Positions 12,388-22,800 of a stretch of 64,000 bases of DNA are shown here, piece by piece. The position numbers were made by a program, and so were the translations under genes. The notes under the pieces were generated by a model. The model had not been told where the DNA came from. It searched no databases and saw nothing but the letters and a program-made list of their open reading frames with translations. The first letter of the stretch is position 1. Every line of letters begins with the position of its first letter. This DNA comes from Immersiella caudata (taxonomy: Eukaryota > Ascomycota > Sordariomycetes > Sordariales > Lasiosphaeriaceae), in contig JAULSU010000004.1 of the NCBI GenBank assembly GCA_030512335.1, positions 2,852,001-2,916,000 of the forward strand, written 5' to 3'.

Positions 12388-12679
12388 TCGACATTTTTGT
12401 CACTCAGCTCACCCAACTTATCGTTGCTCCCCCTTTTTGCCATTGTTTCAGAGCATCCAATTGAGTACAATTGACGCCCCCAATTTCAACGATACAGTGA
12501 GTTTAATGTTTGCAGTGGACGTGAACATGTGGTGACGAAGAGCGGCCACATGTCCCCGCACGTGACCCAATTGAGACCGCTTCGGAGCTCTGACGTTGGA
12601 GCAGCTCTCGCACCTCGATTTTGGACGTCCCACCCAACCATCCCTCCCCAACCGACAATTGACGCACCGCCAACCCACG

Positions 12680-13694
12680 ATGCGTCGGACCTTCCGCCTG
12701 CTCGCGGCCGTGAAGCCGGCGCGCTACATCGAATCAGGGCGACCGACGGGCCTTGCAGGGCTGTACTCGCACCCGTCGCCGCGCTCCACTCTCCTATTCC
12801 TCTACTCCAGCATCCTCGACAAGCTCAAGGCCGTGCCCGAGCACTCGGTCTACCGACAATCCGTCGAGGCCATCACCAAGCATCGCATGGCCATCGTCGA
12901 GCAGGCTATCCCCCCCGGATACGACGAGTGGGCTGCCACCGCACGCAAGCTGCTCGCCAACGAGCTCGAGGCATCCAAGTCGCGCGAGACCCTGGCTTCG
13001 GAGCTGAAGAAGGTCGAGGAGGAGCTCGTCGCTGCCAAGGAGAAGGGTGTCACTGAAGAGGAGGGCAAGAGGCTGACCCGCATCCTGGAAATTCGTGAGT
13101 TACTGGATGCGCTGCCGGCGCCCCCGGCGGATTCGAATATCATCCTGAGTGCCACCCACGGCGAGGACACGGCGGTTCGCGTTGAGCGCGGAGGCCAGGC
13201 CTTCTTCATTCGTCATTTGCCCAGGGTCGAGGATATTAGGGAAAAGGAGTGGGATGGGTACTACGACCCCCAGGGTGCGGGCTTGCGGACGCTCAAGGAG
13301 ACCAAGATGGTTCGGGAGCAGCTCGAGTATGCCCTGAAGGCGGAGCTTTCAGGGACAAAGCCTTCGACGCCGCCGGTGCAGCCCCGGTTGCAGCCAGAAC
13401 CGCAGCCTACGGCTGAGCAGTAGGTCTGGTCACACCGTAATTGACGCCATGGGCTAACATGGGGATAGGATCCACGAGATTGAGGAGAAGATTGGCGCGG
13501 GACTGATCGAGGAGATTATTCAGGTTGCAGAGGGAGAGCTCAAGCTTGCGGACTCCATGGTGGAGGCCAAGGTGTAAGTTGCCATAGTCTGGCAAGGACT
13601 GGTATGTTTGCTAACCAACGGCTACAGCTGGGAGAGCCTTGAGGAGGCGCCTGTTGAGGGGCAGTGGACCTACTTTGAGCGCAACTCTGCGTAA
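12680..13694 (+). CDS. Complex I accessory subunit, NDUFA5/29.9 kDa type
   Basis: Accessory subunit of mitochondrial NADH:ubiquinone oxidoreductase, located in the matrix arm. Exons 12680-13419, 13469-13573 and 13628-13694, phases consistent, 303 residues. The start ATG at 12680 gives an Arg-rich mitochondrial presequence (MRRTFRLLAAVKPARYIESG). The family core follows: TGLAGLYSHPSPRSTLLFLY, then DKLKAVPEHSVYRQSVEA and TKHRMAIVE, the signature of the ETC complex I subunit (NDUFA5/B13) family. The middle is a Lys/Glu-rich coiled-coil-like segment, and a Pro-rich linker just before the second exon is lineage-specific. The C-terminal exons encode EEIIQVAEGELKLADSMVEA and end WTYFERNSA. It equals the subunit called NUO-29.9 in Neurospora. 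Confidence 0.92.
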
Positions 13695-14614
13695 ATAACA
13701 GAGGGAGGCGAAGCTGGGAGGCCCAGCGGATGTAATACCATCACAGAGCTGTACATAAAGAGACTTAGGCAGATGTGAATATCATCCGGGGTGAGGGTCG
13801 TCATGTTGCTACCTTGCTGCTGAACTGTGATGAGCTTTGAGCTTGGGATTGCTAGCACTCCTATGTGAAGACATCTATCTATCAATGAACAACAGCACTC
13901 ATAAACCCGATCGGAAATGATCTCTAGCTGCGCTGGTAGCACGAACTACTGCGTGGTCGGTGAGGCTGCCAACAGTCTAGACATCAGATGACGAGGAACC
14001 AACCTCGTCCCCTTGCTTGACTTTCAGCCAAAGAAGGTAAGGGTTTCCCTCGCAGCTGTAAACGGTACCTGGCTCGAGTTCCGCCTCGCAATAGCTCTCG
14101 CCTGGGTACAAAGGCTCCGGCCAGAAGAGACGGGTCATCTGCTCCGTGCGAAAACAGGTTGATCAGATCAGCAATAACATTCAGCTAACGCGAGCCGGCG
14201 TTAGCGGTATTGTAAGAGACTCTATTTAACATGATAAAATACCTAATCTCCATTTTTAAAGGCGTTATTTACTTTACATTCAAAAAGGCCTTATTAACAT
14301 CGAAGAAGGCCTGATTAATATCGAACGACGCCGCTTCCCAGTGCTGATAACGGTCAGCGTACTGGCCAAACACACCCTTTCTTCTGGCCGGCTAGAGCCT
14401 CCGTACTTCGAGCACCCCCCCCCCCCCAATCACCTTCTCATCGCAACTCTCACCCCGGAAAAGAAGCAAACCGTCGCGAGCCTCAACACCACCATAACCA
14501 CACGACTTCAAATTTGCTCCCGTACCGACGATACCCGCACACTTACCAAAACAAAAATTAACCCCGCCAAAACAGATCTCCAAAAGAAAAAAAAACTCCA
14601 CAAACCGAAACTAA
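13695..14614. other. Intergenic region with AT-rich island and poly-C tract
   Basis: No gene supported in 920 bp. It contains the small AT-rich repeat island at about 14184-14326 (separate entry) and a run of 13 C at 14415-14427, about 190 bp before the next start codon. Confidence 0.5.
14184..14326. repeat. AT-rich repeat remnant (hairpin plus 21-bp tandem pair)
   Basis: GCTAACGC and its inverse GCGTTAGC form a perfect 8-bp inverted repeat at 14184-14205. It is followed by a strongly AT-rich stretch, then two adjacent 21-bp copies, AAGGCCTTATTAACATCGAA(G) at 14285-14305 and AAGGCCTGATTAATATCGAA(C) at 14306-14326, identical at 18 of 21 positions; one of the three differences is C/T. The composition contrasts with the GC-rich surroundings. 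A decayed, possibly RIP-mutated transposon fragment is the likeliest reading, but it is too short to name. Confidence 0.45.
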
Positions 14615-15946
14615 ATGTCGTCCCAAAAACGCAAGCGCGCGCCCTCCTCCACACCCGCCTCATCCACTACCATCAACCCCCTCTCCCACCCCCCCTCCAC
14701 GCTCAAACAATTCAGACCCGCCGGGCTATCCTCCGACCTCCCTCTTCCCTCCTCTTCCCACCCCTCCTTCCCGCACCGTCCCATCCCTTCCCCCAAAGCC
14801 ACACGTCGTCGCCATTGCCGCGCCTCCTTTTCCTCCGCGGACGCTGGCGAGACTTCACAGGGGGATGGCACGGAGGGCGAGAGGGGTGGTGATGGAGATG
14901 ATGAGGCTACTGCTACGGAGGTAGACGCTAGGACAGGCGAAGAGGATGATGAAGATGAGGAAGGGGAGAAAATCGTGAGGAGGAGGGTGGATAGGCTGGG
15001 GACGGCATATCGCGCTAAACTTGGAGCGCTGAGTACGGCGGTGCAGAGGTTTCTCAGTGAGGGGGATATTGATTCTGCTTCGAGGGCGTTTGGACTGTTG
15101 GCGAGGGCGAAGGTTTATGGAACGGGTGTGGATTTGAGGAGAGAAAGGTATTGGGAGCTGGGAGCGGAGATTCTGGCTAGGCAGGGGGAGGTGAGCGGTA
15201 AGCAAGAGGAAGGGGACGGGGATGGGGGTAGAGGACAGGAGGAAGGGAGAGAGAGGATTGCAATGTTTTACGAGTGGTTGGTGAGACAGCATCCGTGGAC
15301 GAGCTCGCATCTTTCGAGTATTTCTGCATTGGATTTTTACCCGGCGATGTTTGGGTGTCAGATGGAGGGAGTGCATGCTTTGCATGCGAAGGAGCTGGAG
15401 AGGGTGGAGGATGAGCTGAGGGCGGGGAGGTTTGATTGGGGCGATGGGGGGTATGAAGAAGAGGGTGAGGGTGTGGATGCGATGGACGTGGATGGTGGAG
15501 GGAACGAAGAGGAGGAGTACACGAAGAGTGAAGCTCGGTTTGAACGGAAGCTAAGACACGCAAAGGATAGGCTCCGGCGGACGGCGCTTACGCGGATGAG
15601 AGAGCTGGAGAAGAAAATGGACGATACCATGACGGTGCCACCTTTTTCGACACACCCGAGGTTATTGAGGCTGAGAGGGATGGTGGCGTTGTATATTGCG
15701 GATCTGTGTGTGCCGCTAGATGGGTCTACGCTTGAGGGGATCGAAGAGGGCTTGGCGAGGGAAAAGGCGAGAAGTAAGGCGAAGAAGGCATTCAAGACGC
15801 TTCAGGAGAAGGGAGGTGGGGTGGAGGAGCAGTGGATGATGGACATGCTCGAGGGGAACGAAGGAGAAGACGACGATGAAGGTGAGGGAGGAAGTCTGCC
15901 CATGTACTCGTCCATGCCGATGTATTCATCGCTGCCTATGCGGTAG
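14615..15946 (+). CDS. Probable RNA polymerase I core factor subunit Rrn11
   Basis: Intronless, 443 residues. An N-terminal Ser/Pro-rich basic tail (MSSQKRKRAPSS) is followed by an acidic stretch and then by the recognisable region around residues 130-260. There RLGTAYRAKLGALSTAVQRF, EGDIDSASRAFGLLARA and ERYWELGAEILARQGE resemble the TPR-like helical repeats of the Rrn11 (RNA polymerase I-specific initiation factor) family; YEWLVRQHPW follows. The family member bridges TBP, Rrn6 and Rrn7 at the rDNA promoter in the nucleolus. The C-terminus is charged, with DDDEGEGG and a short Met/Tyr/Ser repeat (MYSSMPMYSSLPMR). The assignment rests on motif memory; another helical-repeat nuclear protein cannot be excluded. 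Confidence 0.6.
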   Translation: MSSQKRKRAPSSTPASSTTINPLSHPPSTLKQFRPAGLSSDLPLPSSSHPSFPHRPIPSPKATRRRHCRASFSSADAGETSQGDGTEGERGGDGDDEATATEVDARTGEEDDEDEEGEKIVRRRVDRLGTAYRAKLGALSTAVQRFLSEGDIDSASRAFGLLARAKVYGTGVDLRRERYWELGAEILARQGEVSGKQEEGDGDGGRGQEEGRERIAMFYEWLVRQHPWTSSHLSSISALDFYPAMFGCQMEGVHALHAKELERVEDELRAGRFDWGDGGYEEEGEGVDAMDVDGGGNEEEEYTKSEARFERKLRHAKDRLRRTALTRMRELEKKMDDTMTVPPFSTHPRLLRLRGMVALYIADLCVPLDGSTLEGIEEGLAREKARSKAKKAFKTLQEKGGGVEEQWMMDMLEGNEGEDDDEGEGGSLPMYSSMPMYSSLPMR

Positions 15947-16036
15947 AATTGGCTACACTTGGTGCCAGCTAATCAATCAGGCCTACATGTTGTACAGTAT
16001 TCCAAACGCTGAGTTGTAGAAACGCTATTCTTCATT

Positions 16037-17871
16037 TCAGGTTCCAGGTGTGGACACCTTGGTGGCCTCCTTTGCCCAGCGCTGGTAAATCAGCGCTCTG
16101 TTGTTATTTCCAACCACCACGCACCACTCTCCTCCCGGGCTCCAGCCCACTTGCCTGCCCACAAATGCACCATCCACCGCCACCGCCTTGTGAGGCTTGA
16201 TCAAGCGGTGCAGGTTGGTGGTGTCGTACAATTCGGCCCACTCGCTCAGTGTCTTTTGGTTGTGCTGGCCCAAACTAGTCACCAGCTCCGGATCCGGACT
16301 CGCAGATACCATAGACTCCTTGTCAGCTCCCTCCTTACGAAGGCTGGCGGCGGCGTCTGGTTTCTTTGTCTTTTTGGTTAGAAGCCAAGATGGCTTTACC
16401 GGTGGTGGAAACGACTTGTCTGCCTGTGCTTGCTTGAGATCGTGCATATACTGGCTGTACGAGAGGAAGCGAGACATGTCCCAAAAGAAGGTGCGGCTCT
16501 TAGCATTGGCAAACGCTAGAATGGGATGCTTTCCTGGCGCGTGGAACATGCGGAAGCGCATAAAGAATTGGACACCGCAGTCCGGTGTATGGAACTGCAG
16601 GAGGCGGGTGAAATGTGATGGTCGGTCCGGTGTGAGTGTCGGGGTGTAGCACGAACGGGTCTGCATCTTGGGGTCGAAGGTCGTCGGAGCTTCAACCGGG
16701 GACGGGACTGGGTCGTCTGAAGAAAACCCCTCGATGCGCCAAAGAACAATCGAGTTCTCGTGACACGCACGAGAAAGTATGAGATCTCCGTAGAATGCCA
16801 CGCTGTATCTGTCAGCTATTGTTCTCATACAAAGAACTGACTTATCCTCACCAGTCTACAAGGCCACTGTGGACTTCGGAGGACGAGAAATGGGGATAAT
16901 GTATGATGATCGGATCGGTAACGTGTTCTTTGGGAAGCTCTGGAAGCGCCCACTACAGGGTGTTAGTTATCAGAGGTGCTGCTCATGTTGGAGACCTACC
17001 ATGTTGATGACCTGGTCGTGGCCTGTGGAGAGTACATATCGACCCGTGCCATGGAAAGCCTGCAATTCAGTTAGGTCCAGCACAGCAGCAGGTGTAGGGG
17101 GGTGGCTACATACAACACTAAGTAGGTCCCAGGCGTGTCCTTCACCGCCAAGGAGACAAACGCAAGGTTGCTGAGCATGAACTGCAGCGAGACTCCATAT
17201 CCTGACAGTAGTGTCGTCTGATGCTGAAGCAATGATCAAGGGGTCCGCAGGAGAGGTTGCAAGATCGTTGACACCCTACTCCAGTTCAGCCGGCATCCAA
17301 ACGGACATGTACAATCAAAACCACTTACGCCACCGTGGCTAATCAGTGTCTAGAAATACGTTAGATCTGACTTTTCCCAAGCCAAAAAAGAAAAGAAAAA
17401 ACAGGTAAAAACTCACCTTGACCAGCTTTCCCTCCTTCACGTCGTATACCTTTATATTGGCGCCATTCCCCGAAACACAAAGCCACGCCCGTCCAGTTTC
17501 GGGATCCTTAGACCAGCAACAAGCGCAGTTGCTAGGCGACGTCGCATACTCATCCTCGTCCCTGATGACCTGGATAATCTCACACGGACCCGAGTCCTTG
17601 TCCGTTTGCGACAGCAGCCTACATATCACCACCTACCAACGCATCAGCCACCCCAGAGCACTCCACACTGAAGATCAACCAAACTGCAACTCACATGCTG
17701 CCTACTAACAGCCGCGAAAATAGGAGGGACCCCAACGGGATTATATGGGTAGAACTTGATGTCAAAGAACTCCTCAGCTTGTTGGTCCTCAGAGCTGATG
17801 TATTTCTGGTCCTCCTGAAACAAGAAAGAAGCACGCAGCTTGGGGAAATCCCACTCGCTTGGCTCTGGCAT
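16037..17871 (-). CDS. eed: Polycomb EED homolog (WD40 subunit of PRC2)
   Basis: EED is the WD40 reader subunit of Polycomb repressive complex 2, which trimethylates H3K27. Seven exons: 17695-17871, 17417-17632, 17329-17349, 17114-17275, 17000-17059, 16852-16952 and 16037-16802. All phases fit; 500 residues. Markers in order: NIKVYDVKEGKLVK; VNDLATSPADPLIIASASDD and TTVRIWSL; FHGTGRYVLSTGHDQVINM; IIIHYPHFSSSEVHSGLVDC; GDLILSRACHENSIVLWRI; and MRFRMFHAPGKHPILAFANA then KSRTFFWDM, which is the EED-specific C-terminal blade region. One exon is only 21 nt. An insert of about 60 residues (Lys/Pro-rich) lies between the last blades. The start is uncertain: the frame stays open upstream to about 17955 and could be joined to an earlier exon, so MPEPSEWDFPK may not be the true N-terminus. 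Confidence 0.88.
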
Positions 17872-18559
17872 GGCTGGCCGATTGACGTTTTTGACTTTCT
17901 CTCGCTCACCAGTAGCTAAAGTACCTATGGCCGGAGCCGGGTCGAAAACCTGAGGTCAGGAGTCGGAAGTCGGAAGCCGGGATGTGTGGTCTTGGGTTTC
18001 TTTCTCTTTCTGAACCCTTGGCTTCGCCGCGTCGGAAGTTGTTCCGGGAAGAGAGCCAGCGGCGTGCCCGGTATTTGAATTTGAGCTTCTTCTTGTCAGG
18101 GTATCTCGCTGACTACTAGAAGAAACTCATGAGTGCGGGGCATTGACACAGGTGTATGTGTTGATGCTTGTCAAACGTATAGGGTGGTTTCTTTTTGCTT
18201 GAGGTGAAGCTTGACGCGCCACAGGAGACGCGCCGCAAGTCTGGTAAATGGGATGCAGGCGTGCCCCACACGCGGCATGAGGAGCTTGCTTGCGAGCGGG
18301 GCTGACCAACACTGGGCTCTCAAAACCTGACTGAATTATTTCATCTCTTTTTCAGCACGTATATGCACTTTGGACGCTCGGCCTGCCAGGTGCAGTCATA
18401 CTTCATGGTTTGCATTTCTTGGTCATAGATTGGGCGAACAAGTCATGCTAGAGACAGTTGCGATCCAAGCTTTTGAGTGTGCGGGGCTCACAGGGCTGGA
18501 TGGGTCGGCAGCTGGGGCTCCTGAATTCTGAGGTACCTCTTAGCGGTGTTATATGGTGC

Positions 18560-18953
18560 CTCGTAAGGCCTGTGGAGCCCTGTAAGCCCTGTGGGGTTTG
18601 TAAGCCTTAGAGAGACCATAAGACCTGTGGAGGAAGGTAAGCCTTGTAGAATTCCAGCGATTAGCTCAGGGGTAAAAATAGTGCCCCAGGCCCCGCTTCG
18701 GGGACCTGAGGGCTTTTTCAACAGCTAGGAGGAAGGAGCGAGAGGCTGGCCGTTACGAATTACCTGCTTTGGTTGTTACCGATTGCTGGCTCTGGCTGTT
18801 GCGAAGCGCTGGCTATGACGAAGCGCTGGCTGTTGCGGATGGCTTAGGGGTAACCCTCGCTTTAGCACCACTGAAGGCCCTGAAGCCAAGCCTAAGCCTC
18901 CACGCGTCTTACGGACCTCCACATGCCTTAGGAGACTCCACAGGTCTTACAGG
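18560..18953. repeat. Degenerate 19-bp tandem array with inverted partner
   Basis: Left arm: about five degenerate copies of a 19-bp unit, CTCGTAAGGCCTGTGGAGC (18560-18578), CCTGTAAGCCCTGTGGGGT (18579-18597), then three weaker copies to about 18653. Right arm: the same motif in reverse orientation (CTCCACAGGTCTTACAGG at about 18936-18953, CTCCACATGCCTTAGGAGA just before it, and a third copy near 18897). The arms are separated by about 240 bp. This is direct sequence observation; the origin is unknown. Confidence 0.6.
18655..18717 (+). other. A-box-like / hairpin / T-run element (possible Pol III remnant)
   Basis: TAGCTCAGGGG at 18662-18672 matches the tRNA-type A box. CAGGCCCCG-CTT-CGGGGACCTG (18687-18708) forms a 9-bp stem with one bulge, followed by AGGGC and TTTTT (18713-18717). 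No B box (GGTTCGANNCC) and no cloverleaf follow, so this is not a tRNA. It could be a tRNA-derived repeat remnant or a chance arrangement. Confidence 0.25.
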
Positions 18954-19243
18954 AAGTCATAGATTCCCGGTAAGGTAGGCACGGCAGGAAATATCCCAAG
19001 GTGTCTTCCTCAGACCTCAAGGCACATGCGAATACTGGTACCTTGTATCTGTTCACTTTGTTGCTCTGAGCTGGCTAGCTTCTATAGAGGCATTTATGGT
19101 ACTGCTTTACAGGCCCAAGATGCGATCTACTTGGATGCAAGATAGGCATCCGGGCACCCAACACGGCATGGATCAGGGGGGGTCGAAAAGTGTGTTTTCA
19201 CTTTAATTATCTTCAAGGCGTTCAAAACAGATCACGGCACTTC

Positions 19244-19893
19244 TCAGACAAATCTTTTCACATGCTCCAAAATCTTGATAGCCGCCTCCCTAGGACCCAA
19301 AGCAGTAATGTCCATCTCCAACTCCACCTCTCTCCCGAACCGATGGCTCTCTTCCTCCTTTCGAATAGTCTCAGCAGTTTCATGGTCCGTCAACTTGGTG
19401 GTTGAACTTCCTCCCCGATTCGCCGTCCTCTTCAAATTCTCATCAAGATCGCAGTCCAAAATGAGAGGGATGAATGGGATTCCTCGTTTTGCGGCAGCCT
19501 TCTCGTAATCCAGAGCGCCTTCACCGTCGGCCTTGCTAGAAGACCGCGAGTTTGTGAAGATGTAGGTGAAGTTCTTGGTTGAATTGGATGTTGCAATGAT
19601 GTCCAGAAAGTGGCGGCGCAAGCTGGTGCGGGTTTGGTCATAGTCAGGGGAGGATCGGTTCAACTATGCTGTAGCTAAATGTCAGCTATCGACTTCCGTT
19701 CTACTTGTGATATTTCTGATCTCACATACTGGGCAACGGGGTCGATGAGAGCATGGTTAGGTACGACCTTGGACCCGTCGATGAGTTTTTGCAGCTCGTT
19801 CGCAACGGTGAGCTTGCCAACGCCCGGATAGCCGTTTGATGTAATGAAGCAAGGTATCGGCGGGAACGCGGTGGAGAAGCCGTGTTTGTGGTG
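19244..19893 (-). CDS. Small P-loop NTPase/kinase-like protein, start not found
   Basis: Two exons, 19726-19893 and 19244-19663, joined in phase. The N-terminal part carries PCFITSNGYPGVGKLTVANE, a Walker A motif (GxxGxGKLT), followed by LIDGSKVVPNHALIDPVAQY, typical of small AAA/kinase-like proteins of unknown substrate. The second exon has a Lys/Arg-rich helical region, IPFIPLILDCDLDENLKR and the C-terminus HVKRFV. The problem is the 5' end: the P-loop frame is closed by TGA at 19894-19896, there is no ATG between that stop and the Walker motif, and no AG acceptor lies in between. An ATG at 19901 is in another frame. Either a frameshift or sequence error separates the start, or the gene is decaying. 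The function is not known. Confidence 0.5.
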
Positions 19894-22800
19894 TCAAGCA
19901 TGGTGTCCGCGATGTTATTGCATCTTATCTCCCTGGTAGGTATCAAAATGGGGTACAAACGGCCAAAACGAGGAAGATGCTGTAGGATTGACTTTATCCT
20001 CTGAGGTTGGACACAAGCCGGCCCTAAGTGCCACAGGTAAAATATTCGCTAGTGATTCACAAACTCAGGCAGGTTTTGAGGGCAACTGCTTCTCAGGTTG
20101 ACTTTATGCTTGGGAGGCTTCGATGAACGCAGGCACTCAGTTCTCCAAGGAGTCAGATGTTGCGAAAACTATATCTCGTTGAACGAAATAAACTATCTGT
20201 CAAACTTTGGAAGCCTGGTTGCTGACTGGTGACTGCAGTTTTGCAGTCGTTGAAGTGAAAGAAGGTCATTCGGGGAGTCTAACCACTGTCATCTTGTGGT
20301 CCCTGAGGTTGGTGATGCATGTCGTTAGCCTCATCGTCACTCAGCTTCCTTCACGGCTCCAGAGAGTATCAAGCTAACCGCGAGAGATGGTATACGCAAT
20401 GACAGGAGTTCGGCGACACGAACAGAACACAGTGAAATCTGTATTTTGTCGCAATCCAACCAAAAGGTGTTTGGGTAAGACAAGCCTTTGCGGGGCAGTC
20501 AAGAGCAGCGTAGCAACGCCTGAAAGGACGTTGTATTCGGCCGCTATCTCCCGTACTCCTGCAACATTATGACATGGAAACCTCGGTTTCGTTTATATGG
20601 CTGGCTTTGATATATATGATAACTTAGAGCCGATGCGCGCGAATCAGGACAGCGCTTCATCACCGGTATTTGCATCCGCATTTCTCGACATCTATTTCCC
20701 CTCCGCTGCGAAGAGCGTCGATGCAGCGGGAAGCGAGCTGTGATGTTCGTGAGACGCCTCGGTACAGGGCATTAGGGGTACGGTAGACGGAGCTGACGGC
20801 GGGGATGGGGTCAGGAGGGGCGCCATTGCCGGAGGGTGTGGGTACACAGGAGGAGGACCAGCGGAAAATGCCGTGAAAAGCCATGGCCGAGAGGTTTCGG
20901 GCTCAGAGGCATGGCTGCTCTAGCCGCACGCCCTTTTTGGTCGAACTGCAAGGGAGTTGGTTCCCGTTCTTGTTTCCGCCCTCGTTGGTAATCCGCGTCT
21001 GACCTGGCGGTGAGCATCGTGTGATGCGTCCTAGGTGGTTGTTTTCCTGGCTGGCTTGCCGCCAGATGATCACTTTTCTGGGTGTTGCAACCGCGAACGA
21101 GCCTGAAGCTCGACCACAATCAAATAGCGACAGGCGGGATGGTTTGTGGTGTGGTGAACTTGCAAGCAACCACCCCCCCCCCCCCACGGCGAGAACCCGC
21201 CCGTGCGCGGAGCGCTGCTCTTCACCCTTTCCGGCCTCTCTAGCATCATGCAGCTGGGTACCGCACACCCGCGAAGGCCAATAGCTGTGTGCCGAAGAAA
21301 AAGAAACCCAGAACTTGACAGAGCGGGATGGCTCCGTTTTGCCGTTGACTTCCTGTCCCACAATTGTCTGGAAGTCGGCAAGGTTGGGTCAACAGCTCTC
21401 ATGCCACTTTTTTCCTCCTCCCCAGGTACGGAGATGGATTGTGCGCACGTATGTGCTCCACAGTTTGTGCTGGGGTTAGGTACCCAGCAGAGTGAAGGCA
21501 GCGTCGCATTTACGGCATTTAAAAAGGGCTGCAACGACGAAGTGCTTACTTTTCTGGCATTAAGGGCTGACTTGGGCCGCCATTGAAACCAGCTGAGCCC
21601 ATATATGGTACGAACCATATCCATTCGCAGCCCAGGTCGCTATCCTGACCGGACCGTGGCTCCAGAAAACGGAGCGGCCAGCCAGGGGCCCGACGACGGG
21701 ACCGCAAGAGCCCCGGCCAGCTAATCGCCATGCCCCTGCTGACAGGTTTCCGGAGACAACCCTAACCCCAAGTCTTGAAGCCGTGATTGTTCGCACCCCG
21801 GCGGTGTGTGGTGTCATCCATTCTCCATCTTTTAGGGTCCGTCTACATTGTCCTGCCCGAGATATGTCAGCACAGGTACATTCTAAAGGTCCACAGTATG
21901 GCAGTCCCGGTGCAGGTACCCAAGCGTCGGCAAGTGTTGAGGTCCAGGGCGCGATAACTTCATGCTCCAGCCAGCGCTACCCTGGACCCGAGCTGTTGCT
22001 GGCGATCCCCTGCTCGCAAGCTTTCCTCAAAAGGGGGTGCTCACCAACTCAACGCGTCACTCATCCAGCTCGAAGGTATTTACTCAGCGAACAAAATGGG
22101 GCAGGAGTGTCTGTCCGTCCAAGCTGTTGCTTCAGCTTGAAAAAGTTGACTGGATGCCAAGCTGCAAGTAGAAAGGAGTAATTCGGACGGGGGGGGGACA
22201 GTTGCATCCTGCCACCTTCCCTCCAAGGCGCTGATGCGGTACGCGATTCCGTCAATCCACGGGCGTCAAAGCCAGTAACGGAGCCAAAGAGCCGTTTGCA
22301 TTTGCATCCCGAGCAATTCAAGAAGACCGACAAGAAGTCACTCGTTCCGGATGTGAATGACCAGCAGCCCAAAGCTCCTCCGGTTTGCTACCTGCTCCCT
22401 GCCGTTGCTCAACGGCGCCTGAGCAAGGGATTCTCCGCGTCCCCACGCTCAAGGGATTTCCCGCTTGCCCAAAACGGTGGCCATCTCTCCCTACCATTGG
22501 CCCAGGTCCGTTTGGGCAGAATTGCTTTTGAAGGTCCTTCAGTGCCTTCCTGTACCTGCAGTCAGCTCCCTTTTCTCTTTGAACACACAACGAGAGCGTG
22601 GGGCTGGAGCATCGAGGACGATTCGCAGCTGGCCCAGAAACGAAACCGACGTGATCGACGCGAACAAGGCAGGTCGCTGTCCTCTGCCGGGGTTTCAATC
22701 CGACTGGAGATTGCGACGGATGCACCCGGCCCAGAGGCTGAATTTCCCCGGCTTGTTGGAGGGGATGGGAGCTCGTGCCTCAGAGCTCGCAACCACACGT

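Larger units (their letters stand above)
17872..19243. other. Repeat-bearing intergenic region
   Basis: No gene supported. The middle part holds the 19-bp repeat array and the A-box/hairpin element described separately. Two near-identical short copies of CGAAGCGCTGGCT lie at about 18804-18832. Confidence 0.5.

Noticed and set aside
18655..18720. tRNA gene
   Set aside because: Only an A-box-like start is present; T-arm, anticodon arm and acceptor pairing are missing.
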